From Synechococcus sp. CS-1325 (GTDB lineage Bacteria; Cyanobacteriota; Cyanobacteriia; PCC-6307; Cyanobiaceae), in contig JAHLYW010000003.1 of the NCBI GenBank assembly GCA_025128135.1, forward strand, positions 1 through 53,156: a stretch of 53,156 bases of DNA. The letters are read 5' to 3'. A program made the position numbers and the translations under genes. Below are positions 30,491 to 39,965 of the stretch, piece after piece. Below the pieces are notes generated by a model that did no database searches, was not told the DNA's origin, and worked only from the letters and a program-made list of their open reading frames with translations. Within the stretch, counting starts at the first letter, position 1. The number at the start of each line of letters is the position of its first letter.

Positions 30491-30754
30491 ATGTCGGTTT
30501 CAGATGGTCTTGACCCGTTCCAGACCAACCTTTCCGGCCGCGAGCTGGAGATCATCGAGCTGGTTGCCACCGGACTGACCAATCAGGACATCGCCGCTCA
30601 ATTGATGATCAGCAAACGCACGGTTGATAACCACGTCAGCAACATCTTCAGCAAAACAGGCGCCAAGAACCGTGTGGCCCTGCTGAACTGGGCGATGGAT
30701 CACGGCAAGATCTGCCGCGATGGCTTCAACTGCTGCCATCTGCCCTCCAGCTGA
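30491..30754 (+). CDS. pedR: Small LuxR-type regulator, PedR-like
   Basis: An 87-residue protein that is almost only a GerE/LuxR helix-turn-helix (LSGRELEIIELVATGLTNQD to VDNHVSNIFSKTGAKNRVAL). It has no receiver or ligand domain. It ends with three cysteines in CRDGFNCC, resembling cyanobacterial PedR, whose C-terminal cysteine interacts with thioredoxin to link photosynthetic electron flow to transcription. ATG 30491 is chosen; a TTG just ahead is in frame. The gene symbol is by resemblance, not proof. Confidence 0.75.
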   Translation: MSVSDGLDPFQTNLSGRELEIIELVATGLTNQDIAAQLMISKRTVDNHVSNIFSKTGAKNRVALLNWAMDHGKICRDGFNCCHLPSS

Positions 30755-30842
30755 TCCCGGGCTACGGCAGCCGTCTCTGGGCACTGGATTTGGGCAGGCT
30801 GGGACTATGAGATGACCGGGGGGCGGCAGTCCAGAGCCAGCT

Positions 30843-31337
30843 TCAAGCCAGCAGGCGCTGCTCAGCCGCTGTCCAGCTGCCAAAAGGCCGGGAAGCGAGC
30901 GCGGCATTGCTCCACTCACCAAGGCCGGTGACCTCCAGCCCACACCAGCCCGGCACATCCAGGGGCTGATCAGCTCTTGTCAACTCCACTTCGGCGAGCA
31001 CGAGCGGCTCGTTCTCCGCCTCGAACACATCCAGCACCCAGTCCCCGCCCGGCAGATCCAGACCATGGCGGATCTTGCTGAGCCGATGGGGAGAGAGCGT
31101 GAACAACGATTCAGCCTCATCCAGCGGAATCGGGTACTCGAACTCATGCCGAGCGATTCCGGCAGCTGCCGCCTTGAGGGTGATCCAGGCCTGGCTGTCG
31201 GCACTGATCCTGACCCGCACAGTGAACCCAGTCGCCGAAGCCGCCAGATAGCCCTGGCGAAAGCGCTGCTGCCAGCGGCTGTGGGCCATCCATTCACTTC
31301 CCCGCACCAGGAAGCGTCGTTCAATCTCCAGGGCCAT
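30843..31337 (-). CDS. CYTH-domain (triphosphate tunnel) protein
   Basis: A 164-residue protein with the CYTH signature at its N-terminus (MALEIERRFLVRG, the ExExK/R type motif) and charged beta strands (FTVRVRISADSQAWITLKA, EVELTRADQPL). Bacterial CYTH proteins hydrolyse inorganic tri- or tetraphosphates or act on thiamine triphosphate. The start at 31337 gives the canonical N-terminus. It is the last gene of the ndhA-I-G-E-nadK run, 36 bp after nadK, so it may share that transcript. Confidence 0.85.
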   Translation of the reverse strand: MALEIERRFLVRGSEWMAHSRWQQRFRQGYLAASATGFTVRVRISADSQAWITLKAAAAGIARHEFEYPIPLDEAESLFTLSPHRLSKIRHGLDLPGGDWVLDVFEAENEPLVLAEVELTRADQPLDVPGWCGLEVTGLGEWSNAALASRPFGSWTAAEQRLLA

Positions 31338-31373
31338 CGGCACTCCAGCAACGGACACCCCCCATCCTGAAGC

Positions 31374-32300
31374 TCAGTTGTGGGAAGGCTCGGCGGCAGT
31401 GAGGTCACCGGCCCAGTGCAGCTTGTGGCTGAGGGTGCGGTAGTACGAAGGGCTCTGCTCCAACACCACCATCAGGGCGCCATGGTCGGAGCGGCGCACC
31501 ACACAGCGATCACCTGGCTCGAGCACGGTGGCATGGGCACCATCTTTCCAGAGCTTGACCCGACGGCTGGTCTCCCCGAGGGGCCACACCGCCAGCACCG
31601 AGCGGGGGGGAATCACCACTGGCCGGCTCGAGAGGCTCATCGGACAGATCGGATTGACAACGATCGCCTCGATCCCTGGGTGGAGGATCGGTCCACCCGC
31701 CGCCATCGAATAGCCGGTGGATCCTGTCGGAGTGGCAATGATCAGGCCATCACCGCGGAACTGATCCACAACCTCCGCATCGATCTCAAGCTCCAGCAGA
31801 CAGGTGGGCGACACCTCTTCCAGGCAGGGGCGGAAGTAGAAATCATTCAGGGCGCAATGGACCGATTCATCGGCATCGACCACCCCATGCCCATGGTCGA
31901 TGCCCGCCTCAAGCATCATGCGGCGCTCAAGAGCGAAGCGGTCATCCCGCAGGCGCTGCCAGAGATTGTCGTCAGAGGCATCCGAGAGCACCAGCAGCTT
32001 GCGCTCCTGGGTCAGGAAGCCGAGATGGCCGCCGACATTGAAGCTGAGAATCGGCACATCCAGTGGAGCCAGATGCCTGGCTGCACCGAGAACCGTGCCA
32101 TCACCGCCGAGCACCACGGTCAGGTCGGGGAGCCGGGCTTCCGTGGCCAGCAGGCCCGGGAAGGGATTGGACCTGAGGCCACTGCTGGCAACGATGACCT
32201 GAACGCCCTGCCTTTCGAGATCTTCCCGGCAACGCCTTACCTGACGCTGAGCAGCCTGACTGTTGGCACGAACAATCAGCCAGATCCGCTCAAGCTGCAT
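31374..32300 (-). CDS. nadK: NAD kinase
   Basis: A 308-residue enzyme that makes NADP+ from NAD+. The GGDGT motif lies near residues 64-68 ([15 protein letters not shown]), followed by GHLGFLT, and the conserved [15 protein letters not shown] is present. Cyanobacteria usually carry two NadK types. It lies 15 bp after ndhE, so NADP+ supply and the NDH-1 operon are linked by position. ATG 32300 is clear. Confidence 0.94.
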   Translation of the reverse strand: MQLERIWLIVRANSQAAQRQVRRCREDLERQGVQVIVASSGLRSNPFPGLLATEARLPDLTVVLGGDGTVLGAARHLAPLDVPILSFNVGGHLGFLTQERKLLVLSDASDDNLWQRLRDDRFALERRMMLEAGIDHGHGVVDADESVHCALNDFYFRPCLEEVSPTCLLELEIDAEVVDQFRGDGLIIATPTGSTGYSMAAGGPILHPGIEAIVVNPICPMSLSSRPVVIPPRSVLAVWPLGETSRRVKLWKDGAHATVLEPGDRCVVRRSDHGALMVVLEQSPSYYRTLSHKLHWAGDLTAAEPSHN

Positions 32301-32315
32301 GGGAAAGGGTGGGGG

Positions 32316-32645
32316 TCACCAACGCAGCAGGTTGAAACGCTCCATATCAACAGTTTCACGGTTGCGGTAGAGCGAGAGCAGGATGGCCAGGCCAACGGCG
32401 GCTTCAGCAGCGGCCACGGTGATCACAAAAATGGCAAACACCTGGCCACGGATCAATTGGCCATCGATGTAGCTGGAGAATGCCATCAGGTTGATGTTCA
32501 CCGCATTGAGCATCAACTCGATGCTCATCAGCACACGCACGGCGTTCCTGCTGTTGATCAGGCCCCAGACCCCTGTGCAAAACAGAATGGCTGCAAGAAC
32601 CAGATAGGCCTGCAGGGGAACATCAACGGGAATGGAGAGGTTCAT
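32316..32645 (-). CDS. ndhE: NDH-1 subunit 4L
   Basis: A 109-residue protein with three membrane helices, including [20 protein letters not shown] with the conserved membrane glutamate, and a second glutamate in [13 protein letters not shown]. It is part of the proton-translocating membrane arm. The ATG overlaps the ndhG stop by 4 bp (ATGA). It is followed by nadK. Confidence 0.96.
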   Translation of the reverse strand: MNLSIPVDVPLQAYLVLAAILFCTGVWGLINSRNAVRVLMSIELMLNAVNINLMAFSSYIDGQLIRGQVFAIFVITVAAAEAAVGLAILLSLYRNRETVDMERFNLLRW

Positions 32646-33271
32646 CGGGTTGATTCGAGGGCGGGATTCCGATCGGGAGCCGTTTCCACCAGGAGGGGCG
32701 TTCTGATTTTTTCGATCAGGGCCTGGTCAGCATTCTCTCCGGTGATCACATCAACGGTATAGACATCTCTGCGTGCCAGCACGATCGCCCCGATCATGGC
32801 CATCAACAGCAGGACCGAAGCGAGCTCAAAGGGCAACAGATAATCGGAGAACAGGTGCATGCCGATCTTGATGGTGGCGTCATCCCCGGCTGGACTGGGC
32901 CCGGGGACGGCCCAGGGGGTGGTGACGTCAACGCGCAGCAACAACAGAAACAAGCCTGCACAGACACCACCGGAGAGCAACCGGCGCAAAGGCAGCCCGG
33001 GAATCTCAGCGAGGGTTTCCTTCTTGTTGACCAGCATGATCGCGAAGAGGATCAGCACATTCACCGCCCCGACGTAGACCAGCACCTGGGCTGCCGCGAC
33101 GAAGCTGGCATTGAGCATCAGGTAGAGCCCGGCCACCGAAAGAAAGACCCCGCCGAGCAGGAACGCTGAATAAACGATGTTGGGCAACAGCACCACGCCA
33201 AGCGAGCCGACCACAACAGCAGCCGAGAGAGCCAGGAAGCAGATCCACTGGGTGAAGGAGGCGATCGTCAT
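32642..33271 (-). CDS. ndhG: NDH-1 subunit 6
   Basis: A 209-residue membrane subunit with about five helices; [20 protein letters not shown] is the family signature. It belongs to the membrane arm next to NdhE. The start overlaps the ndhI stop by 4 bp and its stop overlaps ndhE, so ndhI-ndhG-ndhE are translationally coupled. The C-terminal 40 residues are hydrophilic and variable. Confidence 0.95.
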   Translation of the reverse strand: MTIASFTQWICFLALSAAVVVGSLGVVLLPNIVYSAFLLGGVFLSVAGLYLMLNASFVAAAQVLVYVGAVNVLILFAIMLVNKKETLAEIPGLPLRRLLSGGVCAGLFLLLLRVDVTTPWAVPGPSPAGDDATIKIGMHLFSDYLLPFELASVLLLMAMIGAIVLARRDVYTVDVITGENADQALIEKIRTPLLVETAPDRNPALESTR

Positions 33272-33876
33272 GAGCCGGGACCCCCGTTGGATTCAGCCTT
33301 CAGTTCGGCCAGCACCTGTTCGGGCAGCTTGCCTGCCCTCGGACTGGTGGCTGGAACAACGTGGGGATCAAGCTCGCCCTTCGGAAGATAGGCAAGCTCC
33401 CGGAGCGGAACAACGGCGGGGTCACTGGTGACGCTGGTGGGCAGGCGGCCCAGGGCCACGTTGTCGAAATTGAGGCTGTGCCGATCAAAGGCAGCCAATT
33501 CATACTCCTCGGTCATGGAGAGGCAATTGGTGGGGCAATACTCCACACAGTTGCCACAGAAAATACAAACTCCGAAATCGATCGAGTAGTTGCTGAGTTC
33601 CTTCTTCTTGGTCTGCTTGTTCATCGTCCAGTCGACCACCGGGAGGTTGATCGGACAGACACGCACACACACTTCACAGGCGATGCACTTGTCGAATTCG
33701 AAGTGAATCCTGCCCCGGTAGCGCTCCGAAGGGATCAGCTTCTCGTAGGGATACTGCACCGTGATCGGTCGACGACTGAGGTGATCGAAGGTGACCGAGA
33801 GACCCTGGGTGATGTAGGAGGCTGCGCTCACCGCATCCTTGGTGTAGTCACCGACCTTCTGAAGAAACCCGAACAT
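33268..33876 (-). CDS. ndhI: NDH-1 iron-sulfur subunit I
   Basis: A 202-residue ferredoxin-like subunit with two 4Fe-4S motifs: [12 protein letters not shown] and [12 protein letters not shown]. These pass electrons from ferredoxin toward plastoquinone in the NDH-1 peripheral arm. All eight cysteines are present. The C-terminal 50 residues are a Pro-rich extension common in cyanobacterial NdhI. It is preceded by ndhA after a 73-bp gap. Confidence 0.96.
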   Translation of the reverse strand: MFGFLQKVGDYTKDAVSAASYITQGLSVTFDHLSRRPITVQYPYEKLIPSERYRGRIHFEFDKCIACEVCVRVCPINLPVVDWTMNKQTKKKELSNYSIDFGVCIFCGNCVEYCPTNCLSMTEEYELAAFDRHSLNFDNVALGRLPTSVTSDPAVVPLRELAYLPKGELDPHVVPATSPRAGKLPEQVLAELKAESNGGPGS

Positions 33877-33949
33877 GATCAGCGTTGGAGGGGGGGGACT
33901 GGACGAACAGAGGGATCGAAGCTGTGGCCCATCATGGCCGGATCAGGCA

Positions 33950-35119
33950 TCAGCCGCCGAAAAAGGCGGGAAAAGCCAGCTTTAGGCCGGCGGTGACAAG
34001 CAGATTGACCAGGGCGATCGGCAGCAGGAACTTCCAACCGAGGTCGAGAAGTTGATCGATGCGGACCCGGGGGAGTGTCCAGCGCAGCAGGATCGCGATG
34101 AAGACCAGAAGGTAGGCCTTCAGAACCGTCATCACGATGCCGAGCGAGCCGGTGATCACCTGCACCAGGGGAGCATCGACGGACTGGCCGATCGCACCCG
34201 CCAGCCACTCGACCGGGATCGGGAAGCCCCAGCCACCCAGGTAGAGCACCGCAACAAGCAGGGCCGAGAGCACAAGATTGATGTAGCTGCCCAGATAGAA
34301 CAGGGCAAACTTCATGCCGGCGTACTCGGTTTGATACCCGGCCACCAACTCTTCCTCGGCTTCAGGAAGATCAAAGGGAAGCCGTTCACATTCAGCCAGG
34401 GCGCAGATCCAGAAGATCAAAAAGCCAACGGGCTGGCGCCAGATGTTCCAGCTGAGGATGCCGGCACCATTCTGCTGATTGACGATGTCGATGGTGCTGA
34501 GCGAGTTGCTCATCATCACCACCGCCAGCACGGCCAGGGCCAGGGGGATCTCGTAGCTGATCGACTGGGCCGCCGCCCGCAGGCCGCCAAGCAACGAGTA
34601 TTTGTTGTTGCTGGCGTAGCCGCTCATCAGCAGGCCGATCGGCTGAATGCTGCTCAGGGCGATCCAGAGGAACACGCCGATGCCCACATCGCTGATCAGC
34701 AGGTGCTGGCCGAAAGGCACCACCAGCCAGGAGAGGATCACCGGGATCAGCACCAGAACCGGGCCGAGGGTGAACAGCAGGCCATCGGCGCGGGCCGGAA
34801 TGATGTCTTCCTTGAAAAGCAGTTTGAGGCCGTCAGCGAGGGGCTGGAGCACGCCGAGGGCGCCGGCGTACTCGGGGCCGATCCGCTGCTGGACGGCAGC
34901 CGAGATCTTGCGCTCCAGCCAGACGTTGACCAGCACCCCCACCACCGCGGCGACCAGCACCAGCAACATCGGCAGAGGCAGCCAGAGCAGATGGGCCGTG
35001 GCCGGGGTCAGCCCATAGCCTTCCAGGGTAGTGATGAAGCTGCTCTGAAGGTCAAGCCCTGAACTGACAGCCGCCAGCGGGGCTCTCAGGGCTGTCATGG
35101 ACTCTGGCGCCGTCATCAT
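33950..35119 (-). CDS. ndhA: NDH-1 subunit 1
   Basis: A subunit of about 389 residues with eight membrane helices that forms the quinone-binding site. [20 protein letters not shown] and [20 protein letters not shown] are diagnostic. Several in-frame starts precede the conserved part: GTG 35125, ATG 35119, 35116 and 35098; I list 35119. It lies 42 bp after the gltA stop on the same strand, so one transcript may cover gltA to the CYTH gene. Confidence 0.94.
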   Translation of the reverse strand: MMTAPESMTALRAPLAAVSSGLDLQSSFITTLEGYGLTPATAHLLWLPLPMLLVLVAAVVGVLVNVWLERKISAAVQQRIGPEYAGALGVLQPLADGLKLLFKEDIIPARADGLLFTLGPVLVLIPVILSWLVVPFGQHLLISDVGIGVFLWIALSSIQPIGLLMSGYASNNKYSLLGGLRAAAQSISYEIPLALAVLAVVMMSNSLSTIDIVNQQNGAGILSWNIWRQPVGFLIFWICALAECERLPFDLPEAEEELVAGYQTEYAGMKFALFYLGSYINLVLSALLVAVLYLGGWGFPIPVEWLAGAIGQSVDAPLVQVITGSLGIVMTVLKAYLLVFIAILLRWTLPRVRIDQLLDLGWKFLLPIALVNLLVTAGLKLAFPAFFGG

Positions 35120-35161
35120 CACCACAGTGTCAGCTCCCGAATCGGGTCCGGTGCAAGCAAG

Positions 35162-36355
35162 TTAACCGCCGGAGGCGTCATTTCGGGCATCCAGGGGCAC
35201 CCAGTCGCGGCCGGTGCTGCCCGTGTAGATCTGGGTGGGCCTGTAGATCCGGTTGGCGCCGAGCTGCTCCTTCCAGTGGGCCAACCAGCCGGCCACCCGG
35301 GCGATCGCGAAGATCGGTGTGAACAGGTCGCGGGGGATGCCGAGTTTCCGGTACACGAGCCCGGAATAAAAATCCACATTGGGGTAGATGCCCTTCGGCC
35401 CGAGCCGCACGGCGGCGGCGGCCTCCAGGCTCCGAGCCAGGTCGTACATCGAGTCATGGCCAAAGCGATCAAAGAGTTGCTCAGCCAGGTCCTGAAGGAT
35501 CACGGCCCGGGGATCCTTCACCTTGTATTCCCGGTGCCCGAAGCCCATGATCTTCTGTTTTCCGGCGATGGCCCGATCCAGATAGGGCTCCACCTGATCC
35601 TCGCTGCCGATCTCCTCGAGCATGGCCAGCACGTCTTCGTTGGCACCGCCGTGCAGGGGGCCCGCCAGGGTGCCCACCGCCGAAGCCACCACGGCATAGG
35701 GATCCGTGAGGGTGCTGGCGGTGACGCGGGCGCTGAAGGTGCTGGCGTTGAGACTGTGTTCGGCGTGCAGGATCAGGCAGGCGTCCAGGATCCTGGCGGC
35801 CAGCGGATCGGGGACCCGCTCGGTGATCATGTAGAGGAAGTTGGCCGAATAGGGCAGATCGTCCCGGGGCTGGATCGGGTCCTGTCCCTTGCGGATCAGC
35901 TGAAACGCCGCCACCATCGTTGGGATCTTGGCGATCAGGCGCATCACCGCATCGACGATGTACTCGGGATCGTCGAGGGCACGGCGCGAATAGAACAAGC
36001 CAAGCGAGGCAGCGCTTGACTGCAGCGCATCCATTGGATGGCCATCGGCCGGGAAGCACTTCATCATGTCGCGGATGCGAAAGCTCACCCGCCTGTGCAT
36101 CTGCACATCGTTCTCGAAGGCCCGCAACTGATCCGGGCTGGGCAGGTCCCCCCAGATCAGCAGGTAAGCGGTTTCAATAAAGCTGCTGTTCGCCGCGAGG
36201 GCATCGACGCCATAGCCGCGGTAGGTGAGTCGCCCCTTCTGACCATCGATGTCGCAGATCGCCGACTGGGTGGCCGGCACCCCCTCCAGGCCTGGGCGGA
36301 AAGCCGGGGTCACCGGAGTTCCGGCTGCCGCTGTCTGCGTTGTTTCCACCACCAT
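35162..36355 (-). CDS. gltA: Citrate synthase
   Basis: A 397-residue enzyme of the short, hexameric-type family. The substrate histidines are in LHAEHSLNASTF and GPLHGGANEDVL, and MGFGHREYK follows. It joins oxaloacetate and acetyl-CoA at the head of the cyanobacterial TCA branch that feeds 2-oxoglutarate for nitrogen assimilation. ATG 36355 is clear. It sits between sixA and ndhA on the same strand. Confidence 0.95.
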   Translation of the reverse strand: MVVETTQTAAAGTPVTPAFRPGLEGVPATQSAICDIDGQKGRLTYRGYGVDALAANSSFIETAYLLIWGDLPSPDQLRAFENDVQMHRRVSFRIRDMMKCFPADGHPMDALQSSAASLGLFYSRRALDDPEYIVDAVMRLIAKIPTMVAAFQLIRKGQDPIQPRDDLPYSANFLYMITERVPDPLAARILDACLILHAEHSLNASTFSARVTASTLTDPYAVVASAVGTLAGPLHGGANEDVLAMLEEIGSEDQVEPYLDRAIAGKQKIMGFGHREYKVKDPRAVILQDLAEQLFDRFGHDSMYDLARSLEAAAAVRLGPKGIYPNVDFYSGLVYRKLGIPRDLFTPIFAIARVAGWLAHWKEQLGANRIYRPTQIYTGSTGRDWVPLDARNDASGG

Positions 36356-36396
36356 GCTGTGCGGCCCGACTGATCTGGAAACTTAGGTCCCGCCCT

Positions 36397-36942
36397 TCAG
36401 GGACGGCGTAGCGCCCCCGACAGGCTGAGGGGTGTGAGCAGCTGGATCAGGCAAGCGCCCGTCAACGGGGCACCGGACCGTTCGCAGGCGGCCGGCAGCT
36501 CGAGCACGGCCACGCCGGCCTTCCTGAGCCGCAGAAAACCGGCCGGGGCTCCGCAAAGACGGCCCGCCAGGAGACTCAGATCAGGCTCGTGGCCCACCAG
36601 GCAAAGCCGTTTCCAGCCCGGCTCAGGGGCTGAGGGCCCCAGCCAGCTTGCCAGCAGGGCCAGGGGATCAGCCTCGGGCGCCAGCTCGTCGGCCAGGAGC
36701 ATCCGCGGCGCCAGGCCGCCGGCAAGGGCGATTTCCGCGGTCTGCAGGGCGCGCGGCAGGGGGCTGGAGAGAATCCAGTCACAGTCGAGCTGCAGGTCAA
36801 CCAGCCTCTCCACCACCGCGGCGGTGCGTTGCCGTCCCTTTGCCGTCAGGGGCCGCTCCCGCTCCGGCAGACCCTGGGCTGCGGCCAAGCTCCTCTCCTG
36901 GGCGATTCCATGGCGCAACAGCAGCAGCTCAACGGCGGGCAT
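36397..36942 (-). CDS. sixA: SixA-type phosphohistidine phosphatase
   Basis: A 181-residue histidine-phosphatase-superfamily protein with LLLRHGIAQ near 7-15 (the RHG core), LTAKGRQR, LSSPLPRALQTA and the second histidine in LVGHEPDLS. SixA proteins remove phosphate from phosphohistidine signalling or phosphotransferase proteins. The start at 36942 gives MPAVELLLLRHG; the upstream frame runs into the DUF3352 gene. It lies 4 bp from that gene, so the two are probably co-translated. Confidence 0.88.
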   Translation of the reverse strand: MPAVELLLLRHGIAQERSLAAAQGLPERERPLTAKGRQRTAAVVERLVDLQLDCDWILSSPLPRALQTAEIALAGGLAPRMLLADELAPEADPLALLASWLGPSAPEPGWKRLCLVGHEPDLSLLAGRLCGAPAGFLRLRKAGVAVLELPAACERSGAPLTGACLIQLLTPLSLSGALRRP

Positions 36943-36946
36943 CGGC

Positions 36947-38557
36947 TCAGCCCAGCTCCAGGCGGCCATGGAGCCGCAGAGCGGGCGCAACGCCTGAATC
37001 CCGCTCAGGCTCCAGGCTGCAGCCAAAACCCTGAACGCTGTCCCTGAGCGGGCTGCCGGCCAGGCCCATCAGCAGGCGCCAGGGCTGCCAGCGGGAGAGC
37101 AGCCGCCTCCCAGGCTGGTCTGCCACGGCCACCTGCAGGGCGGCACCCGGGGCCTCCAGCGCCGCCAGCTGGCTGAGCAGCTGACGGGGCGGCCGCCCAC
37201 CCTCCAGCTGTTCATCGAGAACGGCAAGACCCTCGCCCCACCAGGCGACATCGTTCCGCTCCAAACGGGTCCCAGCCACCCTGGCCAGCAGCTGGTCGGC
37301 ATCGCGCCTGCCGGCCCGGGCCTCGAGCCGGGTCCAGACCTGAAGCGGCACGCCGGCCCGGCTGAGCGGCGCGGCGATCAGCCCATCCCTGGCAAGGGCA
37401 GGCTGGATCTGACTGACACTGGGCGCCCCGGGCGAGGTCCCGAGCAGCCAGCCGCCAGACTCCTGCGCCCAGATCAGCGGACCGGTGGCGTTGGCACCCA
37501 CCAGGGCGGGCAGGGGGCCAGCCAGCCCAGCCAGGGCCTGCCGCAGCGGTGGTCCCAGCAGGCGCTGCCAGGCCTCGGCGGCCATGGTCGGGGTCTCGCT
37601 CAGAAGTGCTGCGGGGTTCTGGACCACCACCAGGGAAGAGGCCGGAGCGCTCAATTCCGCCAGCAAGGGTGGCGCGGCAGCCAGGGCGAGGGGCGGGAGT
37701 TCCTCTGTCAGGTCGAGATCAGCCTCCAGCCGCAGGGCTCCCCCACTGGGGGAAAGCGCGGCGACCAGACCCACCACCGCAGGATCCGTGGCGATCTCCG
37801 CAGGGATTCCAAGCCAGTCGACGAGGGCCTCCGGCCGGGCAGTGAGCAGAGCCACGCCGTCGACAAGCCTGACCAGATCAGCCGCCAGGCGAGGGTTCGC
37901 CGCCTGATTGAGCTCATCGATCTGGGAAACATCGAGAGCCTGCTCGAGGATGCCGCGACCGGATGCAATCAGCACCATTCGGTCGTTGATCAAGGCCGTG
38001 GCCAGGGGCCTGACGGACTGGTCGGCCAGGGCACCGCGACCACTGATCAATCCCATGCCTCGATAACTGCTGATCTGCAGTTCCGCTCCAGCAAGGCTGC
38101 GGGTCTGCCAGAAATGCTGCAGGAAGCGGCGGGCTCCCTCCTCATCCCGGCTGCGCAGAGCCAGAAACCAACCCGTGGGCCCGTCTGTTCCTTCGGGAGC
38201 CAGCACGGCCAGGCTGACTTCATCCCCCAGCCAATCGGCCAGCTCGCTGGAGTAATCGAGGCCCGCCGTGGCGAAGGCCCCATCGCGAAGGGCTTCGACG
38301 GCTGCCACCGCCTGGCGCCGCTTGCCCGGCGCGGAAACGGCCCTGGCATAGGACGCAAGCCGGTCGGGACTGACCAGCAGATGCAGGCTGAGCGGAGCGC
38401 TGCGGGGGACGAACCGCGCCGCTTCCGGCATCGAGAGGCTGCGATGCTGCAGGCTGAGCGGGCTCTGCCGCAACACCAGCCACCAGCCCCCCAGGCCCAG
38501 GGCCAGCAGCACCAGGGAGAAGCTGAGCACCAGCACCAGGAAGGGGCGCGCCTTCAT
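36947..38557 (-). CDS. DUF3352 family protein, membrane-anchored
   Basis: A 536-residue protein with one N-terminal membrane anchor (about 6-28, FLVLVLSFSLVLLALGLGGWWLV) and a long outside domain of the cyanobacterial DUF3352 type. No catalytic motif is visible. The body is rich in Leu, Ala and Gly and has no cysteine in the first half. The family is common in picocyanobacteria with unknown function. It heads the leftward run and is divergent from the rhodanese gene (91 bp). Confidence 0.85.
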   Translation of the reverse strand: MKARPFLVLVLSFSLVLLALGLGGWWLVLRQSPLSLQHRSLSMPEAARFVPRSAPLSLHLLVSPDRLASYARAVSAPGKRRQAVAAVEALRDGAFATAGLDYSSELADWLGDEVSLAVLAPEGTDGPTGWFLALRSRDEEGARRFLQHFWQTRSLAGAELQISSYRGMGLISGRGALADQSVRPLATALINDRMVLIASGRGILEQALDVSQIDELNQAANPRLAADLVRLVDGVALLTARPEALVDWLGIPAEIATDPAVVGLVAALSPSGGALRLEADLDLTEELPPLALAAAPPLLAELSAPASSLVVVQNPAALLSETPTMAAEAWQRLLGPPLRQALAGLAGPLPALVGANATGPLIWAQESGGWLLGTSPGAPSVSQIQPALARDGLIAAPLSRAGVPLQVWTRLEARAGRRDADQLLARVAGTRLERNDVAWWGEGLAVLDEQLEGGRPPRQLLSQLAALEAPGAALQVAVADQPGRRLLSRWQPWRLLMGLAGSPLRDSVQGFGCSLEPERDSGVAPALRLHGRLELG

Positions 38558-38648
38558 GCCTTGAACCCAGCGACCCCATCATCTTTATCCATACAGCTTC
38601 CTTTCCACCATTCCTGCTTCAACTCCTGCTTCACCGAACCCAGCTGTG

Positions 38649-39008
38649 ATGACCACCCCAACCCCTCAGCCCCCGGGCACACTCACCGCCACCGATCTGC
38701 AGGAGCGTCTCGGCCGGGGGGAGCCGTTGCAACTGGTGGATGTGCGCGAAGCGGCTGAGCTGGAGCTGGCCCGACTGGCCCAGCCGGTGCTGCATCTGCC
38801 CCTGAGCCGCTCCGCCGAATGGGTTGAGCGGATCGACGAGCTTCTGGACCGGCAGAGAGAGGTGGTGGTGCTGTGCCATGCGGGCATCCGCAGCTGGCAG
38901 TTCGCCTGCTGGCTGATCGAAACCAAGGGCTTTGATCGGGTCTGGAACCTGCAGGGAGGCATCGATTCCTGGAGCGTGCAGGTGGATCGATCGGTGCCGC
39001 GCTACTGA
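38649..39008 (+). CDS. Rhodanese-domain protein
   Basis: A 119-residue single rhodanese domain. LQLVDVREAAELELA marks the start, the active-site cysteine is C76 in VVVLCHAGIRSW, and NLQGGIDSW ends the fold. Such proteins move sulfur as a persulfide or bind other anions. ATG 38649 is chosen; a GTG at 38646 is directly in front. It is flanked by unrelated leftward genes and stands as a single unit. Confidence 0.9.
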   Translation: MTTPTPQPPGTLTATDLQERLGRGEPLQLVDVREAAELELARLAQPVLHLPLSRSAEWVERIDELLDRQREVVVLCHAGIRSWQFACWLIETKGFDRVWNLQGGIDSWSVQVDRSVPRY

Positions 39009-39029
39009 GCCAGGGGCCCGGGGAATTGC

Positions 39030-39755
39030 TCAACCCCGGGGGTGCTTGGGTGGATTCGGTGGCCGCATCGGCCGCGGTGCCGGCGGGGTGCCGCCCCAGA
39101 ACTTCTGCCACAGGGAGGGTTGAGCGGAGCCACGCGGCGGGGCGGGCCTTGGCGGCTGGGGAGGTCGCCTCGCCGGCTTGTTCGGGTCTGGGCGAAAGAG
39201 ATTGGCGAACCATCCCGTGGACACCTCGGATCCAGGCAGCTGTTCGGGGCGGCGCGGACCAACGACACGAACCGGCTCAAACAGATTCGCCATGAAATAG
39301 GGCTTCAGTGCCAGGTTGTAGTAGCCGACCCGACGCAAGTTCTGCTGGCGGAGCAACTGCAGGAAGGCAGCTGTGATCAAGGCAAGCAGGACCGTGACAA
39401 TCGTGCGCTGCAACAAACCAACCCGGGCACCACTGAGTTGATCCCCCTGTCTGTTCTCCAGGGTGACAACAGCCTGATCAAGAGAATCAAACAGGGATTT
39501 CTTGATGGATTCGAGCGGTTGAGATGGATTGATGGCAGAGCGGATCTGGGGGAATCTCTGCAGAACCCGGGCGAGCTCGACCGGCGTTGATACGGGCTTG
39601 ACCGCATCAACGACCTGCCGGCGGAATTGACGGGCCTGCTGCAATTGAACGGTCCCCTGCTCATCAGCCCCTCGGTAGGCGCGCAAGGCATCGGTGACCA
39701 CCAGGGGGGCCAGCAGGGCGTAGCCGAGGGCCAGCGGCAACAGCAGCCGCTGCAT
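39030..39755 (-). CDS. Two-TM membrane protein, possibly HpsJ-like
   Basis: A 241-residue protein if started at ATG 39755 (MQRLLLPLALGYALLAPLVV). Two membrane helices (about 3-22 and 111-135) flank a charged outside domain, and the last 60 residues are Pro/Arg-rich. The arrangement resembles HpsJ-like proteins of polysaccharide export, but I am not sure. Just upstream, in another frame, lies an ATG at 39867 followed by an acidic/Pro-rich stretch ending in PPAR that looks like the missing N-terminus, so a one-base frameshift is possible (see findings). Confidence 0.55.
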   Translation of the reverse strand: MQRLLLPLALGYALLAPLVVTDALRAYRGADEQGTVQLQQARQFRRQVVDAVKPVSTPVELARVLQRFPQIRSAINPSQPLESIKKSLFDSLDQAVVTLENRQGDQLSGARVGLLQRTIVTVLLALITAAFLQLLRQQNLRRVGYYNLALKPYFMANLFEPVRVVGPRRPEQLPGSEVSTGWFANLFRPDPNKPARRPPQPPRPAPPRGSAQPSLWQKFWGGTPPAPRPMRPPNPPKHPRG

Positions 39756-39965
39756 TTCTCGCCGGCGGGGAAGTGGGCTCAGGGGTGGCGGGAGCCGGGG
39801 GCACCTCGCTGACATCAATCGGTCCGCGTGACGTCAACTCGGCAGTGTCATCGTTGGAAGCAACCATCGGGCCAAACAGAGATTTCACGCACAGGGATGA
39901 AGAATTCAGCAGGACCTGGGCCCAGGGCTGCCACGCCCTGCTGAATGGCTTAAACTTGGCTTGAA

